Shown: one piece after another, positions 1 to 9,119 of the stretch
Layout of the letters: each line of letters begins with the position of its first letter
How positions within the stretch are numbered: position 1 is the stretch's first letter
Assembly: GCA_003557725.1 (NCBI GenBank)
Contig: PWNQ01000012.1
Span: forward strand, 1-44,671
Reading direction: 5' to 3'
DNA from: Bacteroidales bacterium
Lineage (GTDB): Bacteria; Bacteroidota; Bacteroidia; Bacteroidales; PWNQ01
Length of the DNA stretch: 44,671 nt
The notes under the pieces: generated by a model
Databases searched by the model: none
Told to the model about the DNA's origin: nothing
The model's input: only the letters and a program-made list of their open reading frames with translations
Translations under genes and position numbers: made by a program

Positions 1-192
1 GGTTGGTCCTATGTCTCCGGTTGTTCCATGTGGGCCGGTTGTTCCGGTTATTCCTTGTGGTCCCATAGGTCCGGTATCACCAGTTATGCCTGGTATTCCC
101 TGCGGACCGGTTGGTCCTATGTCTCCGGTTGTTCCCTGTGGTCCGGTTGTTCCGGTTATTCCTTGTGGTCCCATAGGTCCGGTATCACCTGT
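1..192. repeat. 108-bp period tandem repeat inside the collagen-like coding region
   Basis: ggttggtcctatgtctccggttgttcc... at 1 recurs at 109 with only about 2 mismatches over ~84 bp (36-aa repeat unit). Confidence 0.85.
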
Positions 193-645
193 TGGTCCGG
201 CAGGTCCGGTATTCCCTATTGGTCCTATTGGTCCAGTAGGTCCGGCACCTCCTATTGCTCCTGTGGGTCCGGTTACTCCCGGAGGTCCTGTTGGTCCTAT
301 TGGTCCTGGCGGCAGTGAAGCGGTATCGCATAAGCTTACCCATCCTGTAGGTCCTCCGGGCAGGGGTGCCAGTTCCCGGTAAAAGACAAAGCACTGTGAG
401 TCTGTGTCAAAAACAAGCAGGCCATTAGCAGGGTTTGGGATTGATATTCTTTGCGTGGAGGTCATGCGCGGAATAAGTATCCCTCTGTTGCTGTCTCTAA
501 CTTCCAGTACTGCGGAGTTATCCGGGGTATTGGTATTAATTCCTACCTGGTTTTGTGCGGTGCTGACCAGGGGTATTGCGTATATAAAGGCAAAGATGCC
601 AAATGCAAGTATACTTAGATAAAGTTGGTGTGGAATATTTTTCAT
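1..645 (-). CDS. Collagen-like repeat secreted protein (partial, runs off the left edge of the window)
   Basis: Manual minus-strand translation from ATG at 645: [67 protein letters not shown]... then [58 protein letters not shown]... Open to position 1. Not in the ORF track because it has no stop inside the window. Confidence 0.88.
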   Translation of the reverse strand, partial: MKNIPHQLYLSILAFGIFAFIYAIPLVSTAQNQVGINTNTPDNSAVLEVRDSNRGILIPRMTSTQRISIPNPANGLLVFDTDSQCFVFYRELAPLPGGPTGWVSLCDTASLPPGPIGPTGPPGVTGPTGAIGGAGPTGPIGPIGNTGPAGPTGDTGPMGPQGITGTTGPQGTTGDIGPTGPQGIPGITGDTGPMGPQGITGTTGPHGTTGDIGPT

Positions 646-785
646 TTTTCCTTTGTTTTTAAGTGTACAAAATGTATGTTGCATCAATGTAAAAGAAACT
701 GGGCAGGGGATATGGTTTTTATCCTGTGCTGCTATATGCTGCATATTATTGTTTATTATTTTCTGCATATTAATTCATTACGTTA

Positions 786-2141
786 CTATCGGATTAATGT
801 CAGGTGTCCCTGGTGCCGGTTTTGTTTTCCACTTTTCCCTTTGACGATGATCAGGTAATTATAGACGCCTATCGGGGCATTTGCTCCTCTGATGGTTCCG
901 TCCCATCCTTCCATGTAGTCGTTGGTGCTAAATAATATTCTTCCATACCGGTCAAAGATATAGAGTTCATAATCGGCTATGTCGTAGTTTTCATTCACTA
1001 CGGGGTGGAATACATCGTTAAGTCCGTCTCCGTTGGGGGAGAATGCATCCGGGATAAACAGGTCTGCAAAAGGGGTTTCTGTTGAGGCCAGTGCCCAGTT
1101 AGTGAATAATTCAGTGGGATCAACATCTTTAATACGGACGGTTCTGAGTGCAGCAGAAGCTTCGCCTTCAGGAGGTATAGTTTCCCAGCTATATGCATTT
1201 TCATCGAACCTGACGGCTTTAAGATTGGGAGGGTCAATAAGGGTATTAAGAGTAGGTTTTAAATCTTCGGGAGTATAAGTGAAGGTAATATCTACCTGTG
1301 GTTTATGCTGGAAAGCGGGCTTTATGACCCAGTAGCGGTCTATGACCGTAAGGGGCTCTAATGTTAAAGCGGATGTGTTTTGGGGGAAAGGGGTATTGTA
1401 GAGGTCTGTAGGATATGTTGCAAAAGTAAAATAACTGTTATCATCCATTCCCCCCTGTTTAATGTTTATCTGTAGGTTGAGGTCATTGGTATTTGATAAG
1501 CCACTTCCGAAAGGGACATTAAAGGTGCCAAAGTTAGTTGCTCCCACATTCCACTGTAGCTCGCCGTATCCGTCAACAGGTGTTGTTTCACTCATGATAT
1601 ACCCTCCAATGTATACAATTCCAATAGGAGAGGGGTTGTCAATAATTAATTTTCGCATGTTTAGCTCCAAAATAGCATTGATGCGTAATGTGCCGCGGAC
1701 CATGTTTTTATCTGTTAACAGAAACTTAGGCCTGTTTTCAATGTACAGGTTCTCAAAATGTGTAGGTGTAGTTCCGGTTAGATACTGGGGGTTAGCCGGG
1801 CCGCTTAAAATTACTGTTCCGTCAGAGCTGGTGCCAAATAAAGTAGTAAAAACATGTCCGTTAGAATAGTTAAACCAGCTACCCCATACTTCCATGTCTC
1901 CACGAAACAATTCAATGGTTCCTGTGTGTGTATTAGTTGGTGTTATGGTATCCCGGTTGGTGAAATCCCCGTCAATAAACAATGCCGGGGCAGTGGTGAC
2001 GCTCCCGCTTATATTACCCACAAATACCGATGACCCTCGGTTTACAAATGTGGAATCACGAGTAACTACCTGAGCACTGAGATTATAGATGTATAGTGCA
2101 AATAACAGTATGGTAAAAAAATACTTCATAATATTTTGCAA
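786..2141 (-). CDS. T9SS type B sorting domain / gliding motility-associated C-terminal domain protein
   Basis: C-terminus ADLFIPDAFSPNGDGLNDVFHPVVNENYDIADYELYIFDRYGRILFSTNDYMEGWDGT... is the classical type B CTD. Likely true start at internal Met 2129 (MKYFFTILLFALYIYNLSAQ signal peptide). Confidence 0.88.
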   Translation of the reverse strand: MQNIMKYFFTILLFALYIYNLSAQVVTRDSTFVNRGSSVFVGNISGSVTTAPALFIDGDFTNRDTITPTNTHTGTIELFRGDMEVWGSWFNYSNGHVFTTLFGTSSDGTVILSGPANPQYLTGTTPTHFENLYIENRPKFLLTDKNMVRGTLRINAILELNMRKLIIDNPSPIGIVYIGGYIMSETTPVDGYGELQWNVGATNFGTFNVPFGSGLSNTNDLNLQINIKQGGMDDNSYFTFATYPTDLYNTPFPQNTSALTLEPLTVIDRYWVIKPAFQHKPQVDITFTYTPEDLKPTLNTLIDPPNLKAVRFDENAYSWETIPPEGEASAALRTVRIKDVDPTELFTNWALASTETPFADLFIPDAFSPNGDGLNDVFHPVVNENYDIADYELYIFDRYGRILFSTNDYMEGWDGTIRGANAPIGVYNYLIIVKGKSGKQNRHQGHLTLIR

Positions 2142-2569
2142 ATGTCTTCCAAAGCATATTATAAAAAATCAAACCAATGACTTAAAAAATTTATAAACTC
2201 AAAGAGTCAAAATCTATTGCTGGCTAGCGATTGCGAATCATATATTTTACCTGTATTTATTTAATTGAATAATGAAACAAAAATAAAGAAAAAAACAGAT
2301 AATCAACACTACATCTCTATTTTCAACGAAAAATAATAAAGAAAGTTCTGTTACTTCAGGCAGGATTATTATCATGCTATTTTAACATGCTATTAGACAG
2401 GAGGAAGTGGATAAATTATTCGAAATTTTTATTATGATCCGCTGAAGAAGGAATAATTCTTTAGTTTTGCCCATTATATATAGGTGGGGAGTGCGCTTGC
2501 AGGAAAGCCTTGATATGTATATAACTTACTCTCAATTGAGGTTTTATATTTTATAATCAATTCTTTTTC

Positions 2570-2848
2570 ATGCGATTTGTTAAGTATCCATTATTATTTT
2601 TCATACGGGTTTACCAGTACATGATTTCCCCGTTTACTCCGGCATCCTGTCGTCATATTCCCACGTGTTCCTCCTACGCGTATGAGTCATTGGAGCGTCA
2701 CGGGATGATAAGGGGTATACGGCTGGCGTTTTTTCGTGTGATTCGTTGTCATCCCTGGGGCACCAGTGGATGGGATCCTGTGCCGCTCATTTTAGTTAAA
2801 CGGATTAAAGTAAGACCAATAAAAAGATCAATCTCCATAAAATTTTAG
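2570..2848 (+). CDS. yidD: Membrane protein insertion efficiency factor YidD
   Basis: [58 protein letters not shown] matches the YidD family signature. Confidence 0.93.
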   Translation: MRFVKYPLLFFIRVYQYMISPFTPASCRHIPTCSSYAYESLERHGMIRGIRLAFFRVIRCHPWGTSGWDPVPLILVKRIKVRPIKRSISIKF

Positions 2849-2850
2849 TT

Positions 2851-3768
2851 ATGCGTGTTAATTGGGTTTTTTTGCTTTTGATAGCGGGAAGCATTTTTTT
2901 TCAAATGTGTCATTATAAATCGGATAAGTCTGATTTAGAGGGGGCAGCAGTGGTTAGTGTGACCGTGCTTCCCCTTCAATATTTCACAGAGCGTATATGT
3001 GGAGATTTTTGCCGTGTGAACGTGCTGGTACCTCCGGGTGCTGGTCATTCCACCTATGAGCCTACAGCTAAACAGATGAAAAAGCTTTCCCGTTCTCAGT
3101 TGTATTTGAGTATTCCTTCACTGGACTTTGAGCATGCCTGGATGGGTCGTTTCCGGTCGGTTAACCCCCAAATAGAGGTGGTGGATATCTCCCGCGGCAT
3201 CTCGTTGATAGGGAATTCCCGCCATGATAATGGTCAGGACCATACGGTTTGTGACCACGGGGTGCCGGGCCATGGTGATCCGCACATCTGGGTATCTCCA
3301 TCCACGGTTCTTCCGTTGATAGAGAATATTAGACAAGCACTGGTTCGGGTTTATCCCGACGAGGAGGAGGTCTTTAATGCTAATTACCAACGTTTAAAAG
3401 CAGAGGTTTATGCAAAAGACTCCCTGTTAAAAGACCGCTTTTCCAGCTTGGTTGATCGCTCTTTCCTGGTTTATCATCCTGCATTGGGCTATTTGGCAAG
3501 GGATTATAACCTGGAGCAGATTGTAATTGAAGACATGGGAAGAGAACCTTCTCCCCGTCAGTTGGGTAAAGTACTACGGCAAGCTCATGAAAAGGGAGTA
3601 GATAAACTTTTTGTGCAAAAGCAGTTTGACGTGGAAACATCGCGGGTGGTTGCCGGAGAGCTTGGCCTTAAAGTGGTTATTATCGACCCGCTGGATTACA
3701 ACTGGAACAGTCAGATTGAACATATTGCAAATAGCGTTGGTGATGACAAAATTGTTGGAGGTAAATGA
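2851..3768 (+). CDS. znuA: Metal (zinc-type) ABC transporter substrate-binding lipoprotein
   Basis: Lipoprotein-like N-terminus, His-rich loop (RHDNGQDHTVCDHGVPGHGDPHIWVSP), YHPALGYLARDYNL; followed by cognate ATPase and permease genes. Confidence 0.88.
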   Translation: MRVNWVFLLLIAGSIFFQMCHYKSDKSDLEGAAVVSVTVLPLQYFTERICGDFCRVNVLVPPGAGHSTYEPTAKQMKKLSRSQLYLSIPSLDFEHAWMGRFRSVNPQIEVVDISRGISLIGNSRHDNGQDHTVCDHGVPGHGDPHIWVSPSTVLPLIENIRQALVRVYPDEEEVFNANYQRLKAEVYAKDSLLKDRFSSLVDRSFLVYHPALGYLARDYNLEQIVIEDMGREPSPRQLGKVLRQAHEKGVDKLFVQKQFDVETSRVVAGELGLKVVIIDPLDYNWNSQIEHIANSVGDDKIVGGK

Positions 3769-4504
3769 TGTTAGTGCCGGATACCACCGGGAACCAGTGA
3801 TCGAGAAGGCTTGCTTTTCCGTGTCACAGGATGACTTTATTGGGATCATCGGACCCAATGGGGGAGGGAAAACAACGCTGTTAAAGGTGATGCTGGGCCT
3901 GCATAAACCGTTCAGCGGAATGGTTAAGTGGTTTTTGGAAGATAACCCCCAGTCTGCCAGACAAAAAATAGGATACTTACCCCAGATCAACTTTTTTGAT
4001 ATTCGTTTTCCAATATCCGTTTTTGATGTGGTGCGCTCCGGACTGGCTTCTCCGGATAACCTGAGAGGCAGGTTTTCCCGGAAACAAAACCACCACGTGG
4101 AGGAGGTGTTGAGACTGCTGGGAATGAGTAGGTTAAAAAATAAGAGCATGGGGATGCTTTCCGGTGGTGAGAAGCAGCGGGTTTTTCTGGGCAGAGCCAT
4201 CGTGTCCAATCCGGATATCCTGTTCCTGGATGAACCCGGAACTTATGTGGACCACGAGTTTGAATCGGAAATGTACGATATGCTTAAAAACTTAAACCAG
4301 CATATGGCTATCGTTCTGGTATCTCATGACCTGGGGATGATCTCTTCCTATATTAAGTCCATTATATGTGTTAACCGGGTGGTTCACTATCATGCATCCA
4401 ATATCATCTCCAATGAGCAGCTGACTACCTATAACTGTCCTATCCAGTTGATCACCCATGGGGATGTACCTCATACGGTTTTGAATAAACATACACAGAG
4501 ATGA
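3743..4504 (+). CDS. znuC: Metal ABC transporter ATP-binding protein
   Basis: Walker A GPNGGGKTTLL, LSGGEKQR signature, Walker B DILFLDEP. ATG at 3743 (MTKLLEVNDVSAGYH) is preferred over the track start 3611, which lies inside znuA. Confidence 0.9.
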   Translation: MTKLLEVNDVSAGYHREPVIEKACFSVSQDDFIGIIGPNGGGKTTLLKVMLGLHKPFSGMVKWFLEDNPQSARQKIGYLPQINFFDIRFPISVFDVVRSGLASPDNLRGRFSRKQNHHVEEVLRLLGMSRLKNKSMGMLSGGEKQRVFLGRAIVSNPDILFLDEPGTYVDHEFESEMYDMLKNLNQHMAIVLVSHDLGMISSYIKSIICVNRVVHYHASNIISNEQLTTYNCPIQLITHGDVPHTVLNKHTQR

Positions 4505-5304
4505 GTGAGTTGTTTCAATATGATTTCTTTATCAGGTCACTGGCTGGGGCGGTGTTTGCCGCCATTACCTGTGGCTTGACAGGAACCTATATTGTTAGCC
4601 GCCGAATGGTTTTTGTGTCCGGAGGGATAACGCATGCCTCATTTGGAGGGATTGGCATTGGGTATTTCCTGGGCATAAACCCGGTGATGGGGGCTGCGGT
4701 ATTCGGAGTGCTGGTAGCCCTGGGCATGGAGCGATTCTCCTACCGGGATATGGTTCGCCAGGACTCGCTCATCGCCATGTTATGGTCGCTGGGAATGGCT
4801 GTGGGCGTTATTTTTATCTATATCACACCAGGATATGCCCCCAATTTGCTTACTTACCTGTTTGGAAGTATATTGACCATCACTACCACAGACCTGCTTT
4901 TACTGGGCGGTCTTTCCTTGATTAGTATTCTGATATTCATTCTGTTCTACAATACCATACTGATGGTTTCTTTTGATGAGGGCTTTGCTGAGACTCGAAG
5001 CATGCCAGTAAAGGGAATAAAAAGCATGATGATCATTTTGGTGGCACTGACCATTGTGTTTAATATCCGCATTGTGGGCATAATAATGGTGCTTGCGTTG
5101 TTGACTGTTCCGCAAGCCATAGCCAATTTATTTACCAGCAATTACAAACACATGCTTATTTATTCCGTTTTGTCCGGCATGGCAGGAACCCTCTCAGGGC
5201 TGGCAGCATCCTGGTATCTGAATATCCCTTCAGGGGCCACTATTGTTTTTACCCTGGTGCTGATGTTCTCTATGGCAAAGCTGATCAAAAGTGTGACGGG
5301 CTAA
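4501..5304 (+). CDS. znuB: Metal ABC transporter permease (ZnuB/MntB family)
   Basis: Multi-spanning protein with GTYIVSRRMVFVSGGITHASFGGIGIGYFLG motif; ATGA overlap with znuC. Confidence 0.9.
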   Translation: MSELFQYDFFIRSLAGAVFAAITCGLTGTYIVSRRMVFVSGGITHASFGGIGIGYFLGINPVMGAAVFGVLVALGMERFSYRDMVRQDSLIAMLWSLGMAVGVIFIYITPGYAPNLLTYLFGSILTITTTDLLLLGGLSLISILIFILFYNTILMVSFDEGFAETRSMPVKGIKSMMIILVALTIVFNIRIVGIIMVLALLTVPQAIANLFTSNYKHMLIYSVLSGMAGTLSGLAASWYLNIPSGATIVFTLVLMFSMAKLIKSVTG

Positions 5305-5894
5305 TGGTCGTGATCATGGTCATGGTCATGGTCATGATGCTCATCATGGTAGATCCCCGCTTCTTCATAGGTTTTGTTTATGGTTCCTCTGGGATGTTCG
5401 GGTGGCCCGTAGATGGTATACAGCTTCAGTTTGCTGTCGCCCACATTTTTTATGGTGTGCCAGTATCCTGCAGGGATAAGTACGGCCCAGTCATCTGATA
5501 CTTTTTTATCAAAGTCAAGGTTCTCTTCTGTGAGGCCCATCATTACCCTGGCTTTTCCTTTCTCAACCCTTATAAACTGGTCATGTCCCCGGTGTACTTC
5601 CAGGTCAATAATTTCACCTGGCTCCAGTGTCATTAGCACCAGTTGCATATAGTCGCCTGTCCATATGCTTTGGCGGTAATTTTTGTTGGAGAGGGTGGCC
5701 TTTTCCACATCCACCACGTAAGGAATGGGGCCTCTGTCGTCAAGGTTCAAAGGGTCGGGTGTTTTCATCTCTTTTTTGTCTGGCTTTTCTCCTTCAGCGG
5801 GGGCCTGGTCATTACAGGCTACAAAGGCCATCATTACAGCAGCCGCAGTTAATGAAACAAGGGCTCCTTTCAAAAATAATGCATTTTTTCTCAT
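5301..5894 (-). CDS. Cupin-domain lipoprotein with C-terminal His/Asp-rich tail
   Basis: MRKNALFLKGALVSLTAAAVMMAFVACND lipobox-like start; cupin core (QLVLMTLEPGEIIDLEVHRGHDQFIRVEKGKARVMMG...VLIPAGYWHTIKNVG); tail HDEHHDHDHDHDHDH. The track start 5942 is probably upstream of the real one. Confidence 0.82.
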   Translation of the reverse strand: MRKNALFLKGALVSLTAAAVMMAFVACNDQAPAEGEKPDKKEMKTPDPLNLDDRGPIPYVVDVEKATLSNKNYRQSIWTGDYMQLVLMTLEPGEIIDLEVHRGHDQFIRVEKGKARVMMGLTEENLDFDKKVSDDWAVLIPAGYWHTIKNVGDSKLKLYTIYGPPEHPRGTINKTYEEAGIYHDEHHDHDHDHDHDH

Positions 5895-5912
5895 AATACA
5901 AGGGTTTAGTAA

Positions 5913-5983
5913 TGAGAGTAGTCTAAAGCACCATGCGTTCACAATGGGTAGAAATCAGATGCAATTTATTTAGACCGGACTCA
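5913..5983. repeat. MITE-like inverted-repeat element, copy 1 (71 bp)
   Basis: TGAGAGTAGTCTAAA...TTTAGACCGGACTCA; related along its length to 35531..35602. Confidence 0.6.
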
Positions 5984-6066
5984 TCATAGATTAACGAATT
6001 TATTTTGTTTTAAATTGATAAACAAGCCATCTGTGGATTTGTTCACACCTGGGAGGTGGGTTGAGC

Positions 6067-6120
6067 ATAAAAACCCTCCATTACAGGAGGCGTGTGCCAT
6101 CCTGCCATGGAGGGTTTTTA
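6067..6120 (-). terminator. Stem-loop terminator downstream of the V/A-ATPase operon
   Basis: aaaaaccctccat...atggagggttttta inverted repeat flanked by A/T runs. Confidence 0.7.
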
Positions 6121-6179
6121 ATAGGTTTGCCGGGGTGATTATATTTTCCGGCAATATTTGGTGTTCTTTTCCCGGGCGG

Positions 6180-6650
<471 letters not shown>

Positions 6651-6659
6651 TTATTATTA

Positions 6660-8492
6660 TTACTGTAACTGTTTAAGCGGTTTATATTCTTTTCCGCCGC
6701 CGGTAAAACCGGCGTTTTTATAAAATTCCACAAAGGTAAGCCGGAGTGGGTGAACAAACGCTCCCAGTCCGGACATAAAGATATTGATACTATGGCCAAC
6801 CACCAGGATAATAAGGATGACCAGTTGCTGCAGGATGATCACATCGGGGCTCAGATCAAAGGCCAGCTGGTTAAAGACCAGGCCCAGAATAGCACTGGCT
6901 AACCCCAGAGCAAACAGCCTGATGTAGGACAACAAGTCGCCGATCAAACCAATAACCGTGTTGTAGGCGTCCCAGAATCCCAGACCAATATTTAAAAAGA
7001 TGTTGCGCTTTGGGTCGTTGAGGACAAATATACCCAGAGATGCAGCGCCAAGGATTATCTTGTGGGCTGTGCCCCAAAGCAAAGGCTCTTGGGAAGCGGC
7101 TTGTTCATCCAGGTAATAGAATAGGCCTGAAAATACGATAAGGAAAAACCATGACCAGGTAGAGATGGAGTAGGCAAAGCCTTTTTGGCGGATTTTGTTA
7201 ACCGCTTTAAGCACCATGCCAAACAGGATTTGTACCCCACCCAAAATTATGGCCAGGTTAAACATTTGGTTTTCATCCAGGAACATTTCCCTGATGCCCG
7301 ATAAAACGGGGATAGGAGTTTCAATAAGGTTTATGCCAAAAAATGTACCGGTAAGGATGCCAAAGATAACCGTAGCCAGTCCCAGCCACTGTATCAGGGC
7401 TAACACGGGCTTTAGGCCGGGTTTGGCTTTCCGTTTGTAAAGGGCTGCGGCGATCACCATCATCAGTCCATACCCTGCATCGCCCAGACAAAAGCCAAAG
7501 AACATCATAAAGAAAGGGGCAAAGAAGGGTGTCATATCCAGTTCCGCATAGGAGGGGAGGGAAAAAAGCTTGCCTACCGGCTCAAATAGCCGCGAGTAGC
7601 GGTTGTTTTTCAGCATAATAGGTGGCTTTTCCTCCTCTTTAGCCTTTTCTTTCAGGTAATATACCTCTTTATGGTTGAGGAATTCATCCAGTGCGTCCTG
7701 CTTAACCTCCGGGACCCATGCTTCCAGGTACCTTACCTTTCCTTCCGCCTCTTCACGGGTCTGAAAGCGCACGTTGAGCTCGGCATAGGCATCTTCCAGC
7801 TCTTTTTTGTACTGCTCAACTTGCTCCAGTCCTTCCTGTGACAAATGATCCAGCGCCTCATTGATCTCCCGTATGCGTTCACGGCTTTTCTTTTCTTCTT
7901 TTTCCACTGTGCCCAGCTCTTTTCCGGGAGGAGCGACTTCATCTACTGCCCTGTTCTTTATGGCGATTTCCGGCTTTTCAGTCCTGCTGATGGACACAAA
8001 ATAGCGAAACCCGGCATGGTCTGACACCACCTCAATGGGGTACTTTTCCTCCCATTGGGGCTGGTATTTTTTCACAGGACATACAAAGAAGTGAATATGA
8101 AAGCCTTCTTCCAAAAGCCGCTGAACCTTGCTGCGGGAGAAATAACCCCAGGGGGTGATCTGCTTCTTCTCTTTTAGTAATGCCTGAAGTTGTTGTTCAT
8201 ACTGCTCCAGGTCTCTTTGGTATGTGGAGATGGTTTCAAAAACTTCTTTTCCTGTTTTGTTCTTTTCATTTTCTCCGGAAAGGGTGGTTTGACTTTTTGG
8301 TTTTCTGCTTTCCAAAAACTTAACCACTTTATGTACATCATGAATATCCCGGTACAGCTCCTGCATTTCCCGGGAAGGCTCAGCCTTGTACTGGCGGATA
8401 TGTGCTACACCCTTGCGTTTTAACTGCTCTATGAACGCGTCATAATCCGCATAAAAAACAAGGAATGAATATTTATACATGGGTATGATCAT
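6660..8492 (-). CDS. V/A-type ATP synthase subunit I
   Basis: Long charged N-terminal half, then multi-TM region with FAPFFMMFFGFCLGDAGYGLMM and GDLLSYIRLFALGLASAILG motifs. Confidence 0.92.
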   Translation of the reverse strand: MIIPMYKYSFLVFYADYDAFIEQLKRKGVAHIRQYKAEPSREMQELYRDIHDVHKVVKFLESRKPKSQTTLSGENEKNKTGKEVFETISTYQRDLEQYEQQLQALLKEKKQITPWGYFSRSKVQRLLEEGFHIHFFVCPVKKYQPQWEEKYPIEVVSDHAGFRYFVSISRTEKPEIAIKNRAVDEVAPPGKELGTVEKEEKKSRERIREINEALDHLSQEGLEQVEQYKKELEDAYAELNVRFQTREEAEGKVRYLEAWVPEVKQDALDEFLNHKEVYYLKEKAKEEEKPPIMLKNNRYSRLFEPVGKLFSLPSYAELDMTPFFAPFFMMFFGFCLGDAGYGLMMVIAAALYKRKAKPGLKPVLALIQWLGLATVIFGILTGTFFGINLIETPIPVLSGIREMFLDENQMFNLAIILGGVQILFGMVLKAVNKIRQKGFAYSISTWSWFFLIVFSGLFYYLDEQAASQEPLLWGTAHKIILGAASLGIFVLNDPKRNIFLNIGLGFWDAYNTVIGLIGDLLSYIRLFALGLASAILGLVFNQLAFDLSPDVIILQQLVILIILVVGHSINIFMSGLGAFVHPLRLTFVEFYKNAGFTGGGKEYKPLKQLQ

Positions 8493-9091
8493 GCCAGTGT
8501 CTCCGTTTGTTGTTGTCTGGTTTTTACGATTTTCTGTGCTGCCTTGGATAGGTTTTCTTCGTCTTCCAGAAACCGTTTGATTTTTCGTATGGCTTCCTGA
8601 TATCCGGGTATTTGCACCTTTTCAAAGAGGTTTACCTTTTGGGTGGTTTTTTTCCGTGCATGGTCCAACAGCTCCATTTTGCGCTGAAATACGTCTTTTT
8701 CAATAGCTATACGTGTGAGTTTTTTCAGTATTTCCACTGCGTCCGGGAACCAGGCCGGGGCTTGAAACATGTTGTAGTCTTTGATCTCATACTGTATATC
8801 TTCCAGTATGGGCGTTTGTACTCCGGCGATTTTCTTTGAGCTGAGATTTACCTCTTTGATCTGTATCAGGTCCGCCTGGAACTCACCCCACAGACGCATG
8901 GTAGCTTCCAGGGTGTTCATCTCCTGCTGCAGTTTTTTCTCCAGCTCTACCGCTTTGGTCTTGGCCTTTTTTACCTCCATACGCAAGGCAGACTCCTTGT
9001 TCTTCAGCGTAGGCAAAGCCCTCTCACGGATCTGAAGCTGTTTTTTCAGCGCCTGTTGTGATGTTTTATTATATTGAAACTTAATAGCCAC
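8489..9091 (-). CDS. V/A-type ATP synthase subunit D
   Basis: Coiled-coil protein of ~200 aa (MAIKFQYNKTSQQALKKQLQIRERALPTLKNKESALRMEVKK...) between B and I; ATGA overlap with I. Confidence 0.88.
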   Translation of the reverse strand: MAIKFQYNKTSQQALKKQLQIRERALPTLKNKESALRMEVKKAKTKAVELEKKLQQEMNTLEATMRLWGEFQADLIQIKEVNLSSKKIAGVQTPILEDIQYEIKDYNMFQAPAWFPDAVEILKKLTRIAIEKDVFQRKMELLDHARKKTTQKVNLFEKVQIPGYQEAIRKIKRFLEDEENLSKAAQKIVKTRQQQTETLA

Positions 9092-9119
9092 GTTATAATG
9101 AAGGTTTTAATGATTTAGC

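Noticed and set aside
11-382. Plus-strand Pro/Val/Gly-rich ORF ([21 protein letters not shown]...)
   Set aside because: It is the antisense of a collagen-like Gly-X-Y coding region; the minus strand has a signal peptide and a continuous sensible protein.
3574-4209. 211-aa minus-strand ORF opposite znuC
   Set aside because: Antisense to a clear ABC ATPase gene; no domain features.
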